DNA of 64,000 bases from Gammaproteobacteria bacterium (GTDB lineage: Bacteria > Pseudomonadota > Gammaproteobacteria > Ga0077536), in contig JAJFJQ010000025.1 in the NCBI GenBank assembly GCA_021773835.1, positions 1-64,000 of the forward strand, in the 5' to 3' direction. The notes under the pieces are model-generated. The model saw only the letters and a program-made list of their open reading frames with translations, did no database searches and was not told the origin of the DNA. The translations under genes were made by a program, and so were the position numbers. Below, piece by piece: positions 53,895 through 63,666 of this stretch (position 1 is its first letter; every line of letters starts with the position of its first letter).

Positions 53895-54974
53895 ATGAGC
53901 AACGCGCCATCCTCGAACGACGAATTATTCCAGGAACGGATCCTGCAAGGCGTTTCGCGGACATTTGCGCTGACGATCCCAACGCTGCCCAAGGGGCTAG
54001 ATCGTGCCGTAGCGAATGCGTATTTGCTCTGCCGCATTGCCGACACTATCGAAGACGACGCCGACCTCGGCTTCGATGACAAACAACGCTATGCGCAACA
54101 ATTCATCGATGTCGTCCGCGGTGACGCCGACGGTGACGAATTCGGCCGAGATCTGGCACCGCGCTTGGCCAGCCACACGCTTGCGGCAGAACGGGAGCTG
54201 ATCTCCGAAACCGCCTCCGTGATCCGGATCACCCACAGTCTTAACCCGACGCAACGTAGCGCGATGCAAAACTGTGTGCGCACAATGGCCGACGGGATGG
54301 TGTATTACCAAGGTCAAGAGACCCTAAATGGGCTCGCCGACCAAGCCGCCATGGATCGATATTGCTACTACGTGGCGGGGGTCGTGGGCGAGATGCTGAC
54401 CGAATTATTTTGCGATCATTGTCCCGAGCTCAACCAACACAAAGCAGAATTAATGCGCCTAGCCGTGTCGTTCGGCCAAGGCCTGCAGATGACCAATATT
54501 CTTAAAGATATCTGGGATGATCGCGCGCGCGGCGCGTGCTGGTTACCCGCAGATGTCTTTTCGCTGCGCGGCGTTCGCTTAGCCGAGATCGAGGCCGGCA
54601 AAGGCGGTGCAGATTTCGAAGATGGTCTGGGTCAACTGATTGCGATCGCCCATGGCCACCTACGCAATTCGATGCGATATACGACGATGCTACCGCGACA
54701 CCAAAGCGGCATGAGAAAGTTTTGCCTATGGGCCCTCGGAATGGCCGTTTTGACCTTGCGAAAACTCGATCGGCATCGGGGATACGCGGACGGGCAAGAA
54801 GTTAAAATTTCTCGACGTAGCGTAAAAGCAACCGTCGTTTCCACCAACCTACTGGTGCGCTCAAATTTTGGCTTGCGCTTATTGTTTACTGCCGCTTCCG
54901 CTGGGATCCCGCAGCGCGAAGTCGTCGCAGCGGTTCCAGAGGTTATCGACCAGGCGGAATCGCGCGTTAGTTAA
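53895..54974 (+). CDS. Squalene synthase (eukaryotic-like FPP farnesyltransferase)
   Basis: A 359-residue trans-isoprenyl synthase. The first Asp motif is RIADTIEDDADL, the second is GLQMTNILKDIWDDRARGACWLP. MDRYCYYVAGVVGEMLTELF and SRTFALTIPTLPKGL are hallmarks of one-enzyme squalene synthases, as against the HpnC/HpnD pair. ATG 53895 fits better than the 53814 frame start. It is the first gene of the hopanoid-associated group and would supply squalene for hopene cyclisation; the cyclase itself is not in the window. Confidence 0.88.
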   Translation: MSNAPSSNDELFQERILQGVSRTFALTIPTLPKGLDRAVANAYLLCRIADTIEDDADLGFDDKQRYAQQFIDVVRGDADGDEFGRDLAPRLASHTLAAERELISETASVIRITHSLNPTQRSAMQNCVRTMADGMVYYQGQETLNGLADQAAMDRYCYYVAGVVGEMLTELFCDHCPELNQHKAELMRLAVSFGQGLQMTNILKDIWDDRARGACWLPADVFSLRGVRLAEIEAGKGGADFEDGLGQLIAIAHGHLRNSMRYTTMLPRHQSGMRKFCLWALGMAVLTLRKLDRHRGYADGQEVKISRRSVKATVVSTNLLVRSNFGLRLLFTAASAGIPQREVVAAVPEVIDQAESRVS

Positions 54975-55123
54975 CGCCTTTGGGTTTTGGGCGAAGTCGC
55001 TATCGTATGCACCGCCATCAATGCCTTACTGCGAAATACTTTTAGAACTCGTGGACTGAATTATGGCGGCGGGTCTCTACGGCGCGCCATTCAAATTTTA
55101 CTAAGGCGACGATTCACACGAGT

Positions 55124-55816
55124 ATGCGACTAGGATTTGTGACTGCATTAGCTGACGAAGCGCGGACCCTCCAATTTTCCGATAAGGATAACGCCGCAAA
55201 CGCTCGGCATGATATCGAGGTCGCGGGTGTCGGTATTCAAAATGCCTCGCAGGCCGCAACACGCCTGCTCGATCGCGGGGCCGAGGGCTTAGTTTCCTGG
55301 GGTACGGCCGGCGCTCTGGAACCGCAACTGCGTCCCGGCACATTGCTTATCTATAGCGCGGCACATGACATTTCCGGCAGCGCCTATATTTGTGATCCGA
55401 CCTGGCGCGACAAGCTTAGCCTAGCGCTCGGTGCGCTAAACCCGCTCGAGGCCACCGGATTCACTACCGAACAAGCAATCGCCAGCAGCATCGAAAAAGG
55501 CGCGATCCGACAGCGGTTCGGCTGTGCCGCGGTGGACATGGAGTCGGCTGCGGTAGGCGCCCAGGCGAACGCTGCCGGCGCTCCGTTTGTGGCAGTGAGG
55601 GTGATAGTAGATCCCGCGAATTTCGACATTCCGAGCTCGGCGATCGGAGCGCTTGCCGACAACGGCGAACCACGTGCATGGCCGGTTATTCGCGGATTGA
55701 TCCGGCGGCCGCAGGAACTACCGGCACTGTTAAAGCTGGCACGCTGGTATCGTATTTCGCTGACCAGCCTATCCCGAGCCGCCAATGCACTGCAGCCCGA
55801 TTTTGGGACACAGTAG
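55124..55816 (+). CDS. hpnG: Hopanoid-associated phosphorylase HpnG type
   Basis: A 230-residue nucleoside-phosphorylase-fold protein. Landmarks: GFVTALADEARTL start, VAGVGIQNASQAA, LVSWGTAGALEPQL and VDMESAAVGAQANAAGAPFVAVRVIVD. In hopanoid producers HpnG removes adenine from adenosyl-hopane during bacteriohopanepolyol side-chain formation. Its place among squalene synthase, HpnN and HpnA supports this. HpnH, its partner radical-SAM enzyme, is not in the window. Confidence 0.82.
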   Translation: MRLGFVTALADEARTLQFSDKDNAANARHDIEVAGVGIQNASQAATRLLDRGAEGLVSWGTAGALEPQLRPGTLLIYSAAHDISGSAYICDPTWRDKLSLALGALNPLEATGFTTEQAIASSIEKGAIRQRFGCAAVDMESAAVGAQANAAGAPFVAVRVIVDPANFDIPSSAIGALADNGEPRAWPVIRGLIRRPQELPALLKLARWYRISLTSLSRAANALQPDFGTQ

Positions 55817-55861
55817 TGCAGCCGTCTCAACAACGACTACCTGATAAGGCAAATTAGCATC

Positions 55862-58516
55862 GTGTTTCAACAAGTCTATCCGGCAACCGAGGCATTTATC
55901 GGCCGGGTTATCGATTTCGCGCAACGCCGCGCGTGGTTCGTGATCGTTGTAGCCTTAGGCCTCGCGCTTGCCACTGCCAACTACACATTGCGTCACCTTG
56001 CTATCAATACCGATACCGCGGAAATGTTATCGGAAAAGCTACCGTGGCGAATAACCTATAGCGCGTACAAGAAAGACTTTCCGTATTTCTCAGACACGAT
56101 CGTGATCGTGATCGATGGCGCGACGCCGGACATTGCCAGTGACGCGGCTGCGATACTGGCGCGACGGCTTCGCGAAACGGAATCGCTGGTAAGTAGTGTT
56201 TTCTATCCGTCAGGCGACGAATTCCTGCGTCGTCATCAGTTGCTTTATGTCGATAACGATCGCCTAGAGGAACTGACCGATAAATTGAGCGAGGCACAAC
56301 CGTTTCTTGCACGGTTGAGTCAAAACCGTTCAAGTGCCTCGCTATTTCAACTGCTGAATGACGCGCTCGATGCTGATCTTGATGGAGAAGCGGTTGATAT
56401 CACGTCTGCAATCGAGCAAATCGCGCTGGCGATCGATGAGCTGAATAACGGCAATAGTATCCCCATGTCCTGGCAGACATTAATCATGGGAGAAAACGAC
56501 GACGGCAAAAGCGCCGGCCCGCAGATAAATCGCGAGATAATTGTTACCCAGCCCGTACTCGACTACTCCGCCCTACTTCCGGCCGAACCTGCCATCAACG
56601 CGATCAAACGACTCGCGGCCGATCTCGAACTCGATGCCGATCATGGTGTGGAGGTGCGACAAACCGGATCCGCCGCCCTGTCATACGATGAACTCAGTAG
56701 TGTCATCACAGGCTCGCAAAACGCGGGCATTTTGGCCCTAATAATGATCGTTGCCTGTCTTTTAATCGGGTTACGCTCGCTATCGTTAGTCATCGCGACA
56801 CTGTCAAGCTTGATTATCGGCCTGATCTATACCGCCGGGTTTGCCGTCGCCTGGGTCGGCACCTTAAATATGATTTCCATTGCCTTCGCCGTTCTCTATG
56901 TCGGCCTAGGCGTTGATTTTGCGATCCACATTTGCTTACGCTACCGGGAAATGCTGGTGACCACGGCGCCCGACTCCGCCGTCAACAAGGCCAGCCGACA
57001 CGTCGGTTTATCCTTAATACTCTGCGCCCTTACCACAGCGATCGGTTTTTTTTCGTTTATCCCAACCGCCTACCGCGGCGTCGCCGAACTTGGACTGATT
57101 GCAGGCTGCGGTATGTTCATTAGCCTTGCCGTGAGTATCTGCCTACTGCCCGCACTGCTACACGTGCTACCCACACCAAATGCACCGCGCCGCACTGCCG
57201 TATTGTCCGACAGACTCGCGGCATTCCCTCGGCAAAACGCCAAAACAGTACTCACCATCGCAACCATCGTGTGGTGTCTCGCGGCGCTATGCATTCCGTT
57301 TGTACATTTTGATTTGGATCCCATTAACCTGAATGATCAGAGTGCTGAATCGGTCGTCACCTATCGTGCACTGATGAACAACGCTGATACATCTCCGACC
57401 CCGATCGCTGCGGTCGTTGATTCGTACCCGATTGCGCAAGACCTCATTGATCGACTGGGAAAACTTCCGCAGGTCACGTCGGTCCGCTCCATTAATAGCT
57501 TCGTCCCACAGGACCAGGATGAAAAGCTCGCCTTGATCGACGACCTAGCGCTCATCCTAGGTCCAGACCTGGAATTGGGCCCCGATCCCACTTCAAGCGA
57601 TGCCGCAACGCTTCAATCGATGCAAGCACTGTTGGAAAATCTACGCTTGTTGTTGGAGCAGCCCAATCAATCCCGGCTTGCGGGACCTGCACGGTCACTG
57701 GCGCAAGCGCTAGAACGCTACCAAGCGACCGTCGAATCGATTGCACCGGCGGGACAATCGCAATCGTTGAGCGAGCTCGATGAAAAACTGCTTGGCAGCT
57801 TCGACGGACGCCTGACACAGTTGCGCGACAGTCTGACGCCCGAGCCGATCGCCATAACGTCGCTGCCGCAAGATATTCGTCGGCGGTGGTTGAGCGAGAG
57901 CGGTCGCTACCGGGTCGAGGCCTATCCAGTTGGCGACATCACGAAGGCTGAGCAAATGAAACATTTTGTCGCTGCCGCCGGCACCGTGTTCGGTGATGAT
58001 GCAACCGGCACGCCAGTGATTAATCTTGCCGGCAGCGACGCAGTAAAACTGGCATTCATTCAGGCGTTTTCCTACGCATTTATCGTCATCACCGCACTAC
58101 TTTGGCTAATATTACGATCCATGAAAGAAGTCGGGATCGTACTGACACCTCTTATCCTTGCGGGACTACTGACCTCCGCCGCCTCGGTCGTTTTTTCAAT
58201 TCCATTCAATTTCGCCAATATAATCGCCCTGCCTTTGTTGCTTGGCATTGGCGTCGACAGTGCGTTACATATCCTCCATCGCTATAAGACAGCATTGCCC
58301 GAGAACGGCAATCTGCTTCAAACGAGTACTGCGCGCGCGGTATTTTTCAGCGCACTGACGACGACCGTAAGCTTCGGCAACCTGGCTAGCTCGACGCACG
58401 CTGGGACGGCCAGCATGGGCGTGATGCTGACGATCGGCGTGGTGTCGACCTTAACTTGCACATTACTAGTCCTACCGGCGTTATTGCGACTGTTTCTTCC
58501 GGTACAAGCGCGATGA
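55862..58516 (+). CDS. hpnN: Hopanoid transporter HpnN type (RND/MMPL)
   Basis: An 884-residue RND-superfamily protein with the usual two halves: helix 1 near 20-38, periplasmic loop to about 280, a helix bundle 284-460, second loop, and a final bundle 735-880. The sterol-sensing-like region GLGVDFAIHICLRYREML and its C-terminal partner GIGVDSALHILHRYKTALP are clear. HpnN moves hopanoids to the outer membrane. GTG start at 55862. It overlaps the following CDP-alcohol phosphatidyltransferase by 4 bases (GATGA), linking hopanoid export and phospholipid synthesis in one operon. Confidence 0.9.
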   Translation: MFQQVYPATEAFIGRVIDFAQRRAWFVIVVALGLALATANYTLRHLAINTDTAEMLSEKLPWRITYSAYKKDFPYFSDTIVIVIDGATPDIASDAAAILARRLRETESLVSSVFYPSGDEFLRRHQLLYVDNDRLEELTDKLSEAQPFLARLSQNRSSASLFQLLNDALDADLDGEAVDITSAIEQIALAIDELNNGNSIPMSWQTLIMGENDDGKSAGPQINREIIVTQPVLDYSALLPAEPAINAIKRLAADLELDADHGVEVRQTGSAALSYDELSSVITGSQNAGILALIMIVACLLIGLRSLSLVIATLSSLIIGLIYTAGFAVAWVGTLNMISIAFAVLYVGLGVDFAIHICLRYREMLVTTAPDSAVNKASRHVGLSLILCALTTAIGFFSFIPTAYRGVAELGLIAGCGMFISLAVSICLLPALLHVLPTPNAPRRTAVLSDRLAAFPRQNAKTVLTIATIVWCLAALCIPFVHFDLDPINLNDQSAESVVTYRALMNNADTSPTPIAAVVDSYPIAQDLIDRLGKLPQVTSVRSINSFVPQDQDEKLALIDDLALILGPDLELGPDPTSSDAATLQSMQALLENLRLLLEQPNQSRLAGPARSLAQALERYQATVESIAPAGQSQSLSELDEKLLGSFDGRLTQLRDSLTPEPIAITSLPQDIRRRWLSESGRYRVEAYPVGDITKAEQMKHFVAAAGTVFGDDATGTPVINLAGSDAVKLAFIQAFSYAFIVITALLWLILRSMKEVGIVLTPLILAGLLTSAASVVFSIPFNFANIIALPLLLGIGVDSALHILHRYKTALPENGNLLQTSTARAVFFSALTTTVSFGNLASSTHAGTASMGVMLTIGVVSTLTCTLLVLPALLRLFLPVQAR

Positions 58517-59106
58517 GCGATAAACCGTGGGACATCCAGCTCGCAACCTGGCTCGTGCGGCCATTGGTTAATTCATGGATTCATCCAAACCTACTCACTA
58601 CCGTGCGCCTCGCTGTCGGGCTTGGCGGCGCCGCCGTGTTCGCGACCGGCACCGCGTTCAATTTAGGTGCCGTTTTGATCGTACTGTCGAATTTTCTCGA
58701 TCACACGGATGGTGAACTCGCGCGATTAAGCGGGAAGACCAGCCGCTTTGGACATTTCTATGATCTCTTGAGCGACGCCTTAGTCACCATCGGCATGTTT
58801 GTTGGGCTCGGTATCGGCCTTGAGGATGTCCTCGGTTGGCGTTCGATTATGTACGGCGTGGTCGCAGGACTGGCGATCGCCGGCATTTTTCACTTGCGAA
58901 ATATCATGGAGAACAACTTCGGGAAGCAGGCGACGCAGCAGCCAAGCTGGGCTGGTTTTGAGGCAGAAGACGTACTCTATTTTATCCCGCTCGTCACACT
59001 GCTCGATCAGCAGGCGATCTTTTTACTCGCCGCCGCGATCGGTGCGCCGATTGGATTTGTCGTCGTGCTTGTGCAATTTATGAAAACGGGAAACACGGAG
59101 AACTGA
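58513..59106 (+). CDS. CDP-alcohol phosphatidyltransferase
   Basis: A 197-residue membrane enzyme. The signature D-x2-DG-x2-AR-x8-G-x3-D-x3-D is complete (DHTDGELARLSGKTSRFGHF followed by YDLLSD) and membrane helices surround it. Members join a CDP-activated group to an alcohol: CDP-diacylglycerol plus a polar alcohol, or CDP-choline-like plus diacylglycerol. With a PEP mutase/nucleotidyltransferase 3.5 kb away, transfer of a phosphonate head group from a CMP-ester to diacylglycerol is a good hypothesis. It sits between hpnN and hpnA, 1 base before the latter. Confidence 0.9.
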   Translation: MSDKPWDIQLATWLVRPLVNSWIHPNLLTTVRLAVGLGGAAVFATGTAFNLGAVLIVLSNFLDHTDGELARLSGKTSRFGHFYDLLSDALVTIGMFVGLGIGLEDVLGWRSIMYGVVAGLAIAGIFHLRNIMENNFGKQATQQPSWAGFEAEDVLYFIPLVTLLDQQAIFLLAAAIGAPIGFVVVLVQFMKTGNTEN

Positions 59107-59107
59107 A

Positions 59108-60091
59108 ATGACGGTTCTGGTGACCGGCGCCACGGGTTTTGTCGGGAGTGCGGTAGCGCGCCTACTGTTGGCTCAAGGAGCAACCGTTGCCGTGCTGTCA
59201 CGCAGCGACAGTGATCGATCAAACCTGACCGACCTCAAGGTTGAAATTCGCGAAGGTGATCTGCGCGATCGACGTTCTCTGGAACGGGCGTGCGCGCACT
59301 GCGATACCCTCTTCCACGTCGCCGCGGATTATCGGCTGTGGGCTCGCAACAAGCGTGATCTGTATGAGAGCAACGTTGACGGTACACGCAATATGATGCA
59401 CGCCGCGCTCGAATCAGGGATTAATAAGATTGTGTATACAAGTAGCGTAGCGACCTTGGGCACCAACCCGGATGGATCCCCTGCCAACGAAGACACTCCA
59501 GTAAAAATCGACGACATGATCGGCCACTACAAGCGCTCGAAATTCCTTGCTGAAAGGGTCGTCGATGAACTTGTCGTTAGTGATAGTCTGCCGGCAATTA
59601 TCGTCAATCCATCCACCCCAGTTGGCCCACGTGATATTAAGCCAACCCCTACCGGCCGCGTCATCCGCGATGCGCAGGCAGGCAAGATCCCCGGTTATGT
59701 CGATACCGGGTTAAATATCGCCCACGTTGACGACGTCGCTGCGGGACATCTGTTGGCGTTTGAACATGGGCAGATCGGTCGTCGATACGTCTTAGGAGGA
59801 GAGGATCTCTCCTTACGTGAAATTTTATCGATGATCGCCGATATCTCCGGCCGATCACCACCCACGCTTAAATTGCCACGCCGCCTACTTTTTCCGGTCG
59901 CCTACGCCTCCGAGGCGTGGGCATGGATCACCAATGGCAAGGAACCGCAGGCGACTGTTGATGGATTACGCTTTGCCCGAAAAAAAATGTTTTTTGAATC
60001 TAGTCGCGCAATCGAAGAATTACACTATCACGCGCGACCCGCACGCGAAGCGCTTGAAGATGCGGTATCGTGGTTCCAAAACAATGCCTAG
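59108..60091 (+). CDS. hpnA: Hopanoid-associated sugar epimerase HpnA type
   Basis: A 327-residue extended short-chain dehydrogenase. NAD motif VTGATGFVGSAVARLLL at the start, DTLFHVAADYRLWARN, NVDGTRNMM, VYTSSVATLG and the active-site HYKRSKFLAER (a YxxxK variant). IIVNPSTPVGPRDIKPTPTGR is characteristic of HpnA. ATG 59108 follows the phosphatidyltransferase by one base. Its stop overlaps the stop of the convergent hpnL-like gene by 4 bases. Confidence 0.88.
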   Translation: MTVLVTGATGFVGSAVARLLLAQGATVAVLSRSDSDRSNLTDLKVEIREGDLRDRRSLERACAHCDTLFHVAADYRLWARNKRDLYESNVDGTRNMMHAALESGINKIVYTSSVATLGTNPDGSPANEDTPVKIDDMIGHYKRSKFLAERVVDELVVSDSLPAIIVNPSTPVGPRDIKPTPTGRVIRDAQAGKIPGYVDTGLNIAHVDDVAAGHLLAFEHGQIGRRYVLGGEDLSLREILSMIADISGRSPPTLKLPRRLLFPVAYASEAWAWITNGKEPQATVDGLRFARKKMFFESSRAIEELHYHARPAREALEDAVSWFQNNA

Positions 60092-61098
60092 CCTTCTGCC
60101 GGCGGCGGAGTCTGTGCCACAAGCTTAGGACTTGCGTGGAAGGCCATGGCCAGCAGTAGGCTTCCGCCGATCCAAACGAGCTCACGAAACCGCCGTACCA
60201 GTGCGGCCGCAATCCCGACATTGGGTGAACCAACGATCGCGCCACATGCCAGCATTAAGGCGCCTTCTTGTGCCCCAATCCCTGCAGGAATAAAAAACGC
60301 GATTGTGCGGATCATTTGTACCGCGGCCTCAATGATCAGTGCATCAGACCAACTTACGGGGTGCCCAATTAAGCGCAAAATGAGGTATAGCTCTGCCACG
60401 CCCAGAAGCCAGTTTGCCATCGCATAAGCCATCGACAAGACTAAGCGCTTGCGATTGTGACGGTAAAAACGCGCAAATTGCTCGTCCACCTCTTGCATGC
60501 CAGCGACTAGACGGCTCAAGCGCACACCAAATCGCGTCTTGCCAAGCCCGGTTGCGGTCAAGCTTGAGAGCTTGAGATGTTGCATCAGAAAAAAGACGAC
60601 GACGTTGAACATCAGCCAAGCGAAACCAATGCTCACCATGGATTTATGCGTATCGCTTAGTTGTTCGTGCGCTAATGCGATATAGACTGCGACCCCGGCG
60701 AAAATGATCAGCGAAAACATACTGGCGGTCTTTGCCAGAATCAACGAAGCCCCGGAATCGCGCAGAGCAATCCCGTAGTTCGTTTTTAACAACCACGCCT
60801 TAACCGGCTCCCCGCCCATTGACGCCATCGGCGTGATGTTGTTGTAAGCCTCGCCGATCATGCGCACGACGAACAGTCGACCGGCCCAGCGGGCGGTCAT
60901 CTCGACCGATTCCAAAGTCAGCTGCCAACTCACAACATCGGCGCCAAAGTACAACGCATAGACGACGAATATACTGAGCATCCCGTATACGCTGATCGAA
61001 CGCACCTGCGACCAAATTTCGTCGAGATTCGCCTGTCCCAGCACCCACGCAAGCAGTGAGAGGCCGAGCAGCAGAAAGATCAATTTTGCGTAGCGCAT
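60088..61098 (-). CDS. hpnL: HpnL-type membrane protein (LPG synthase TM-like)
   Basis: A 336-residue polytopic protein of the lysylphosphatidylglycerol-synthase transmembrane (UPF0104) superfamily, about eight helices. MASMGGEPVKAWLL, RDSGASLILAKTASMF and IPAGIGAQEGALMLACG are family marks. HpnL is named from hopanoid clusters; its likely role is lipid translocation. It converges on hpnA. Confidence 0.82.
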   Translation of the reverse strand: MRYAKLIFLLLGLSLLAWVLGQANLDEIWSQVRSISVYGMLSIFVVYALYFGADVVSWQLTLESVEMTARWAGRLFVVRMIGEAYNNITPMASMGGEPVKAWLLKTNYGIALRDSGASLILAKTASMFSLIIFAGVAVYIALAHEQLSDTHKSMVSIGFAWLMFNVVVFFLMQHLKLSSLTATGLGKTRFGVRLSRLVAGMQEVDEQFARFYRHNRKRLVLSMAYAMANWLLGVAELYLILRLIGHPVSWSDALIIEAAVQMIRTIAFFIPAGIGAQEGALMLACGAIVGSPNVGIAAALVRRFRELVWIGGSLLLAMAFHASPKLVAQTPPPAEG

Positions 61099-61247
61099 TT
61101 CTTCGGCAGTGGCTTATTTGAACGGCCCGATCGGTTTGGGAAATCGGGCCGCTAATGGTCTCATACCGGCCGAAACGTGGCCACCACGCAATTGACCGCC
61201 TGCAGCGCCCACTGTACTCTGCGTTCGCTGTTTTATAGCCGGGTTCG

Positions 61248-61988
61248 ATGATTAACGATTTAAATAACGACCTGCGCGAGCGCGTCTCAACTCTCGATAT
61301 AGAGCAGTTAAAAGGCGAGTTCTTCGCGCAAGATGAATTCGTACAAATTGAAAACTTCTTGCCGAACGCATTAGTCGAAGAAATGCTGGACGCCTTGCCC
61401 GGGCTCGAAGCACTGGTGCATCGAAATTATATTCCGCGCCATAAGAAGGGTGGCAGCATAAGCCGCTACGATCTCGACCGAACAGCACCGCTTTTTGCAA
61501 CACTGTATAACGCTCCGGCTCTGAGGGAGTTCTTGGAAAATTTATGTAGCCGCAAGTTGAGCGTGTGCCCGAAAAACGATCCGCACACCTACGCACTTTA
61601 CTACTACACCGAACCAGGCGATCACATTGGCTATCATTACGACACTTCTTACTACCAAGGCGCTCGGTATACCGTGTTGCTGGGCCTAGTTAGTGCGCCC
61701 AGCTGCAAGTTGGAATATCAGTTGCACACCAAGGATCCCGATCGTGAGATCGAAACCAATAGCATTGAATTACAGCCCGGCGCGCTAGTGCTATTTAACG
61801 GTGACAAACTTCATCATCGAATAACACCGCTCGGCCACGATGAACAGCGTATCGCACTAACACTCGAATATCTGACGGATACAAAGATGCATCCGTTTAT
61901 GCGTTTCGTCTCGAATATGAAAGACTCAATTGCCTATTTCGGGTTCAAACAAGTCTTCCAAAAGGCGCGGAAGGAATCAGCCGATTGA
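61248..61988 (+). CDS. 2-oxoglutarate/Fe(II)-dependent oxygenase
   Basis: A 246-residue double-stranded beta-helix oxygenase. The iron triad is visible as HYDTSYY (H-x-D near residue 130) and LHHRITPLG (distal His), with the 2-oxoglutarate Arg in [27 protein letters not shown] matches the prolyl-4-hydroxylase-like class. Its end overlaps or touches the start of the PEP mutase gene, so a phosphonate or lipid is a likely substrate, for example hydroxylation of 2-aminoethylphosphonate at C1; hopanoid hydroxylation is the alternative. Confidence 0.82.
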   Translation: MINDLNNDLRERVSTLDIEQLKGEFFAQDEFVQIENFLPNALVEEMLDALPGLEALVHRNYIPRHKKGGSISRYDLDRTAPLFATLYNAPALREFLENLCSRKLSVCPKNDPHTYALYYYTEPGDHIGYHYDTSYYQGARYTVLLGLVSAPSCKLEYQLHTKDPDREIETNSIELQPGALVLFNGDKLHHRITPLGHDEQRIALTLEYLTDTKMHPFMRFVSNMKDSIAYFGFKQVFQKARKESAD

Positions 61989-61990
61989 CT

Positions 61991-63646
61991 ATGAATCATA
62001 GACCGGCAATGCCTTTGTCGAAGGCACAAAAGTTGCGCCAGCTCATCGAATCCAAAGGGCTCGAGTTCATCCTCGAGGCGCACAATGGCATCAGTGCACG
62101 GATCGCCGAGGAAGCGGGATTCAAGGGCATCTGGGCCAGCGGATTGGCACTATCGGCTCAATTTGGTGTGCGCGACAACAACGAGGCTAGTTGGACGCAG
62201 GTCGTTGATATGCTGGAGTTCATGTCGGATACCACCTCGATTCCGATCCTGCTTGACGGGGATACTGGCTACGGCAACTTCAACAACATGCGTCGCCTCG
62301 TGCGCAAGCTCGAACAACGCCAGGTCGCTGGCGTGTGTATCGAGGATAAGGTCTTTCCCAAGACCAATAGTTTTATCGGCGGTGAACGACAGCCACTGGC
62401 TGACGCGGACGAATTCTGCGGCAAGATCGCAGCCGGCAAAGACAGCCAAAGCGACGATGATTTTTGCATCGTCGCGCGGGTCGAGGCGCTGATCGCAGGA
62501 TGGGATATTCGTGAAGCGCTGCGCCGTGCCGAGGCCTACCGTCACGCCGGCGCAGATGCGATATTGATCCACAGCAAGCTATCGCGGCCCGATCAAATCC
62601 TTGAATTCGCCACAGAATGGGCGAACCGCGCACCGTTGGTCATCGTCCCGACGAAATACTACAGCACGCCTGTCGAAGTATTTCGCAAAGCCGAGATCAG
62701 TCTTGTCATTTGGGCAAACCATATGATCCGCAGCGCCGTTAATACCATGCAAAAAACGGCGTCATTGATTTTCGAGTCGGAAGGGTTGATCGACATCGAG
62801 GACCGTATTGCAAGTGTCGATGAAATTTTTCGCTTACAGGGTGCAGACGAGTTGGCCGACGCGGAACGACGCTATTTTTCGAGTTATCAACCGGACACGA
62901 AAGCGCTGATCCTCGCTGCCGCGCGCGGAGACGATCTGGGTGGTCTCACCGAACAACGACCGAAAGCGATGGTACCCGTTGGAGGGATCCCCTTACTACG
63001 TCGTTTGGTGGACAAATGTAAGAAACGGGCAATCGACGACATCACCGTCGTCGCTGGTTACAAGGCCGCCAGCATCGACGTTAGCGGTATTAATATCATC
63101 GTAAACGAGCAGCATGCCTCGACTGGCGAGCTGGCATCGCTGGCATGCGCGCTCGACACATTCACCGACGATATGGTCGTGATGTATGGCGATTTATTAT
63201 TTCGCAGCTACATCTTGCGTGATTTGATCGAGAGCGACGCCTGCCTGAGCGTGGTTGTAGATTCCGCGATCGACGGGAATACCCACGTCGGTACGCAAGA
63301 CTTTGCCTATTGCAGCGAATCAGACGACCGATCCATGTGGGGTCAGGCGGTGACGTTGCGACGGATCGCAACCGACCTCCCGAGCCCAGAAGAAAAACAG
63401 CCGGACGGTCGATGGATCGGAATGATTCGTGTTAAGGGTGAAGGCCGGCGATGGTTGGTCGATGCGATCGAGGCTTTGCGTGGATCGGAAGACTTCAACA
63501 CGCTGGCGATCCCCGACCTGATCAACTTTATGCTCGAAAGCGACCGCGACATTCGCGTTTGGTATATCCACGGCCATTGGTTGGACGTAAATTCACTGGC
63601 TGATTTAGAGCGCGCGGGCGATTTCACCGCGGGACAAGACTCCTAG
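61991..63646 (+). CDS. pepM: PEP mutase fused to a nucleotidyltransferase
   Basis: A 551-residue two-domain enzyme. Residues about 15-290 are a PEP mutase of the isocitrate-lyase superfamily: [21 protein letters not shown] with the EDK-x5-NS motif that separates true mutases from lyases, and [10 protein letters not shown]. Residues about 300-550 are a nucleotidyltransferase: [51 protein letters not shown]. The second domain resembles phosphocholine and aminoethylphosphonate cytidylyltransferases. The fusion thus makes the C-P bond and could later activate a phosphonate with CTP. ATG 61991 is preferred to the TTG at 61985. Confidence 0.92.
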   Translation: MNHRPAMPLSKAQKLRQLIESKGLEFILEAHNGISARIAEEAGFKGIWASGLALSAQFGVRDNNEASWTQVVDMLEFMSDTTSIPILLDGDTGYGNFNNMRRLVRKLEQRQVAGVCIEDKVFPKTNSFIGGERQPLADADEFCGKIAAGKDSQSDDDFCIVARVEALIAGWDIREALRRAEAYRHAGADAILIHSKLSRPDQILEFATEWANRAPLVIVPTKYYSTPVEVFRKAEISLVIWANHMIRSAVNTMQKTASLIFESEGLIDIEDRIASVDEIFRLQGADELADAERRYFSSYQPDTKALILAAARGDDLGGLTEQRPKAMVPVGGIPLLRRLVDKCKKRAIDDITVVAGYKAASIDVSGINIIVNEQHASTGELASLACALDTFTDDMVVMYGDLLFRSYILRDLIESDACLSVVVDSAIDGNTHVGTQDFAYCSESDDRSMWGQAVTLRRIATDLPSPEEKQPDGRWIGMIRVKGEGRRWLVDAIEALRGSEDFNTLAIPDLINFMLESDRDIRVWYIHGHWLDVNSLADLERAGDFTAGQDS

Positions 63647-63666
63647 GGCCTAGACTTCGTCGAACG

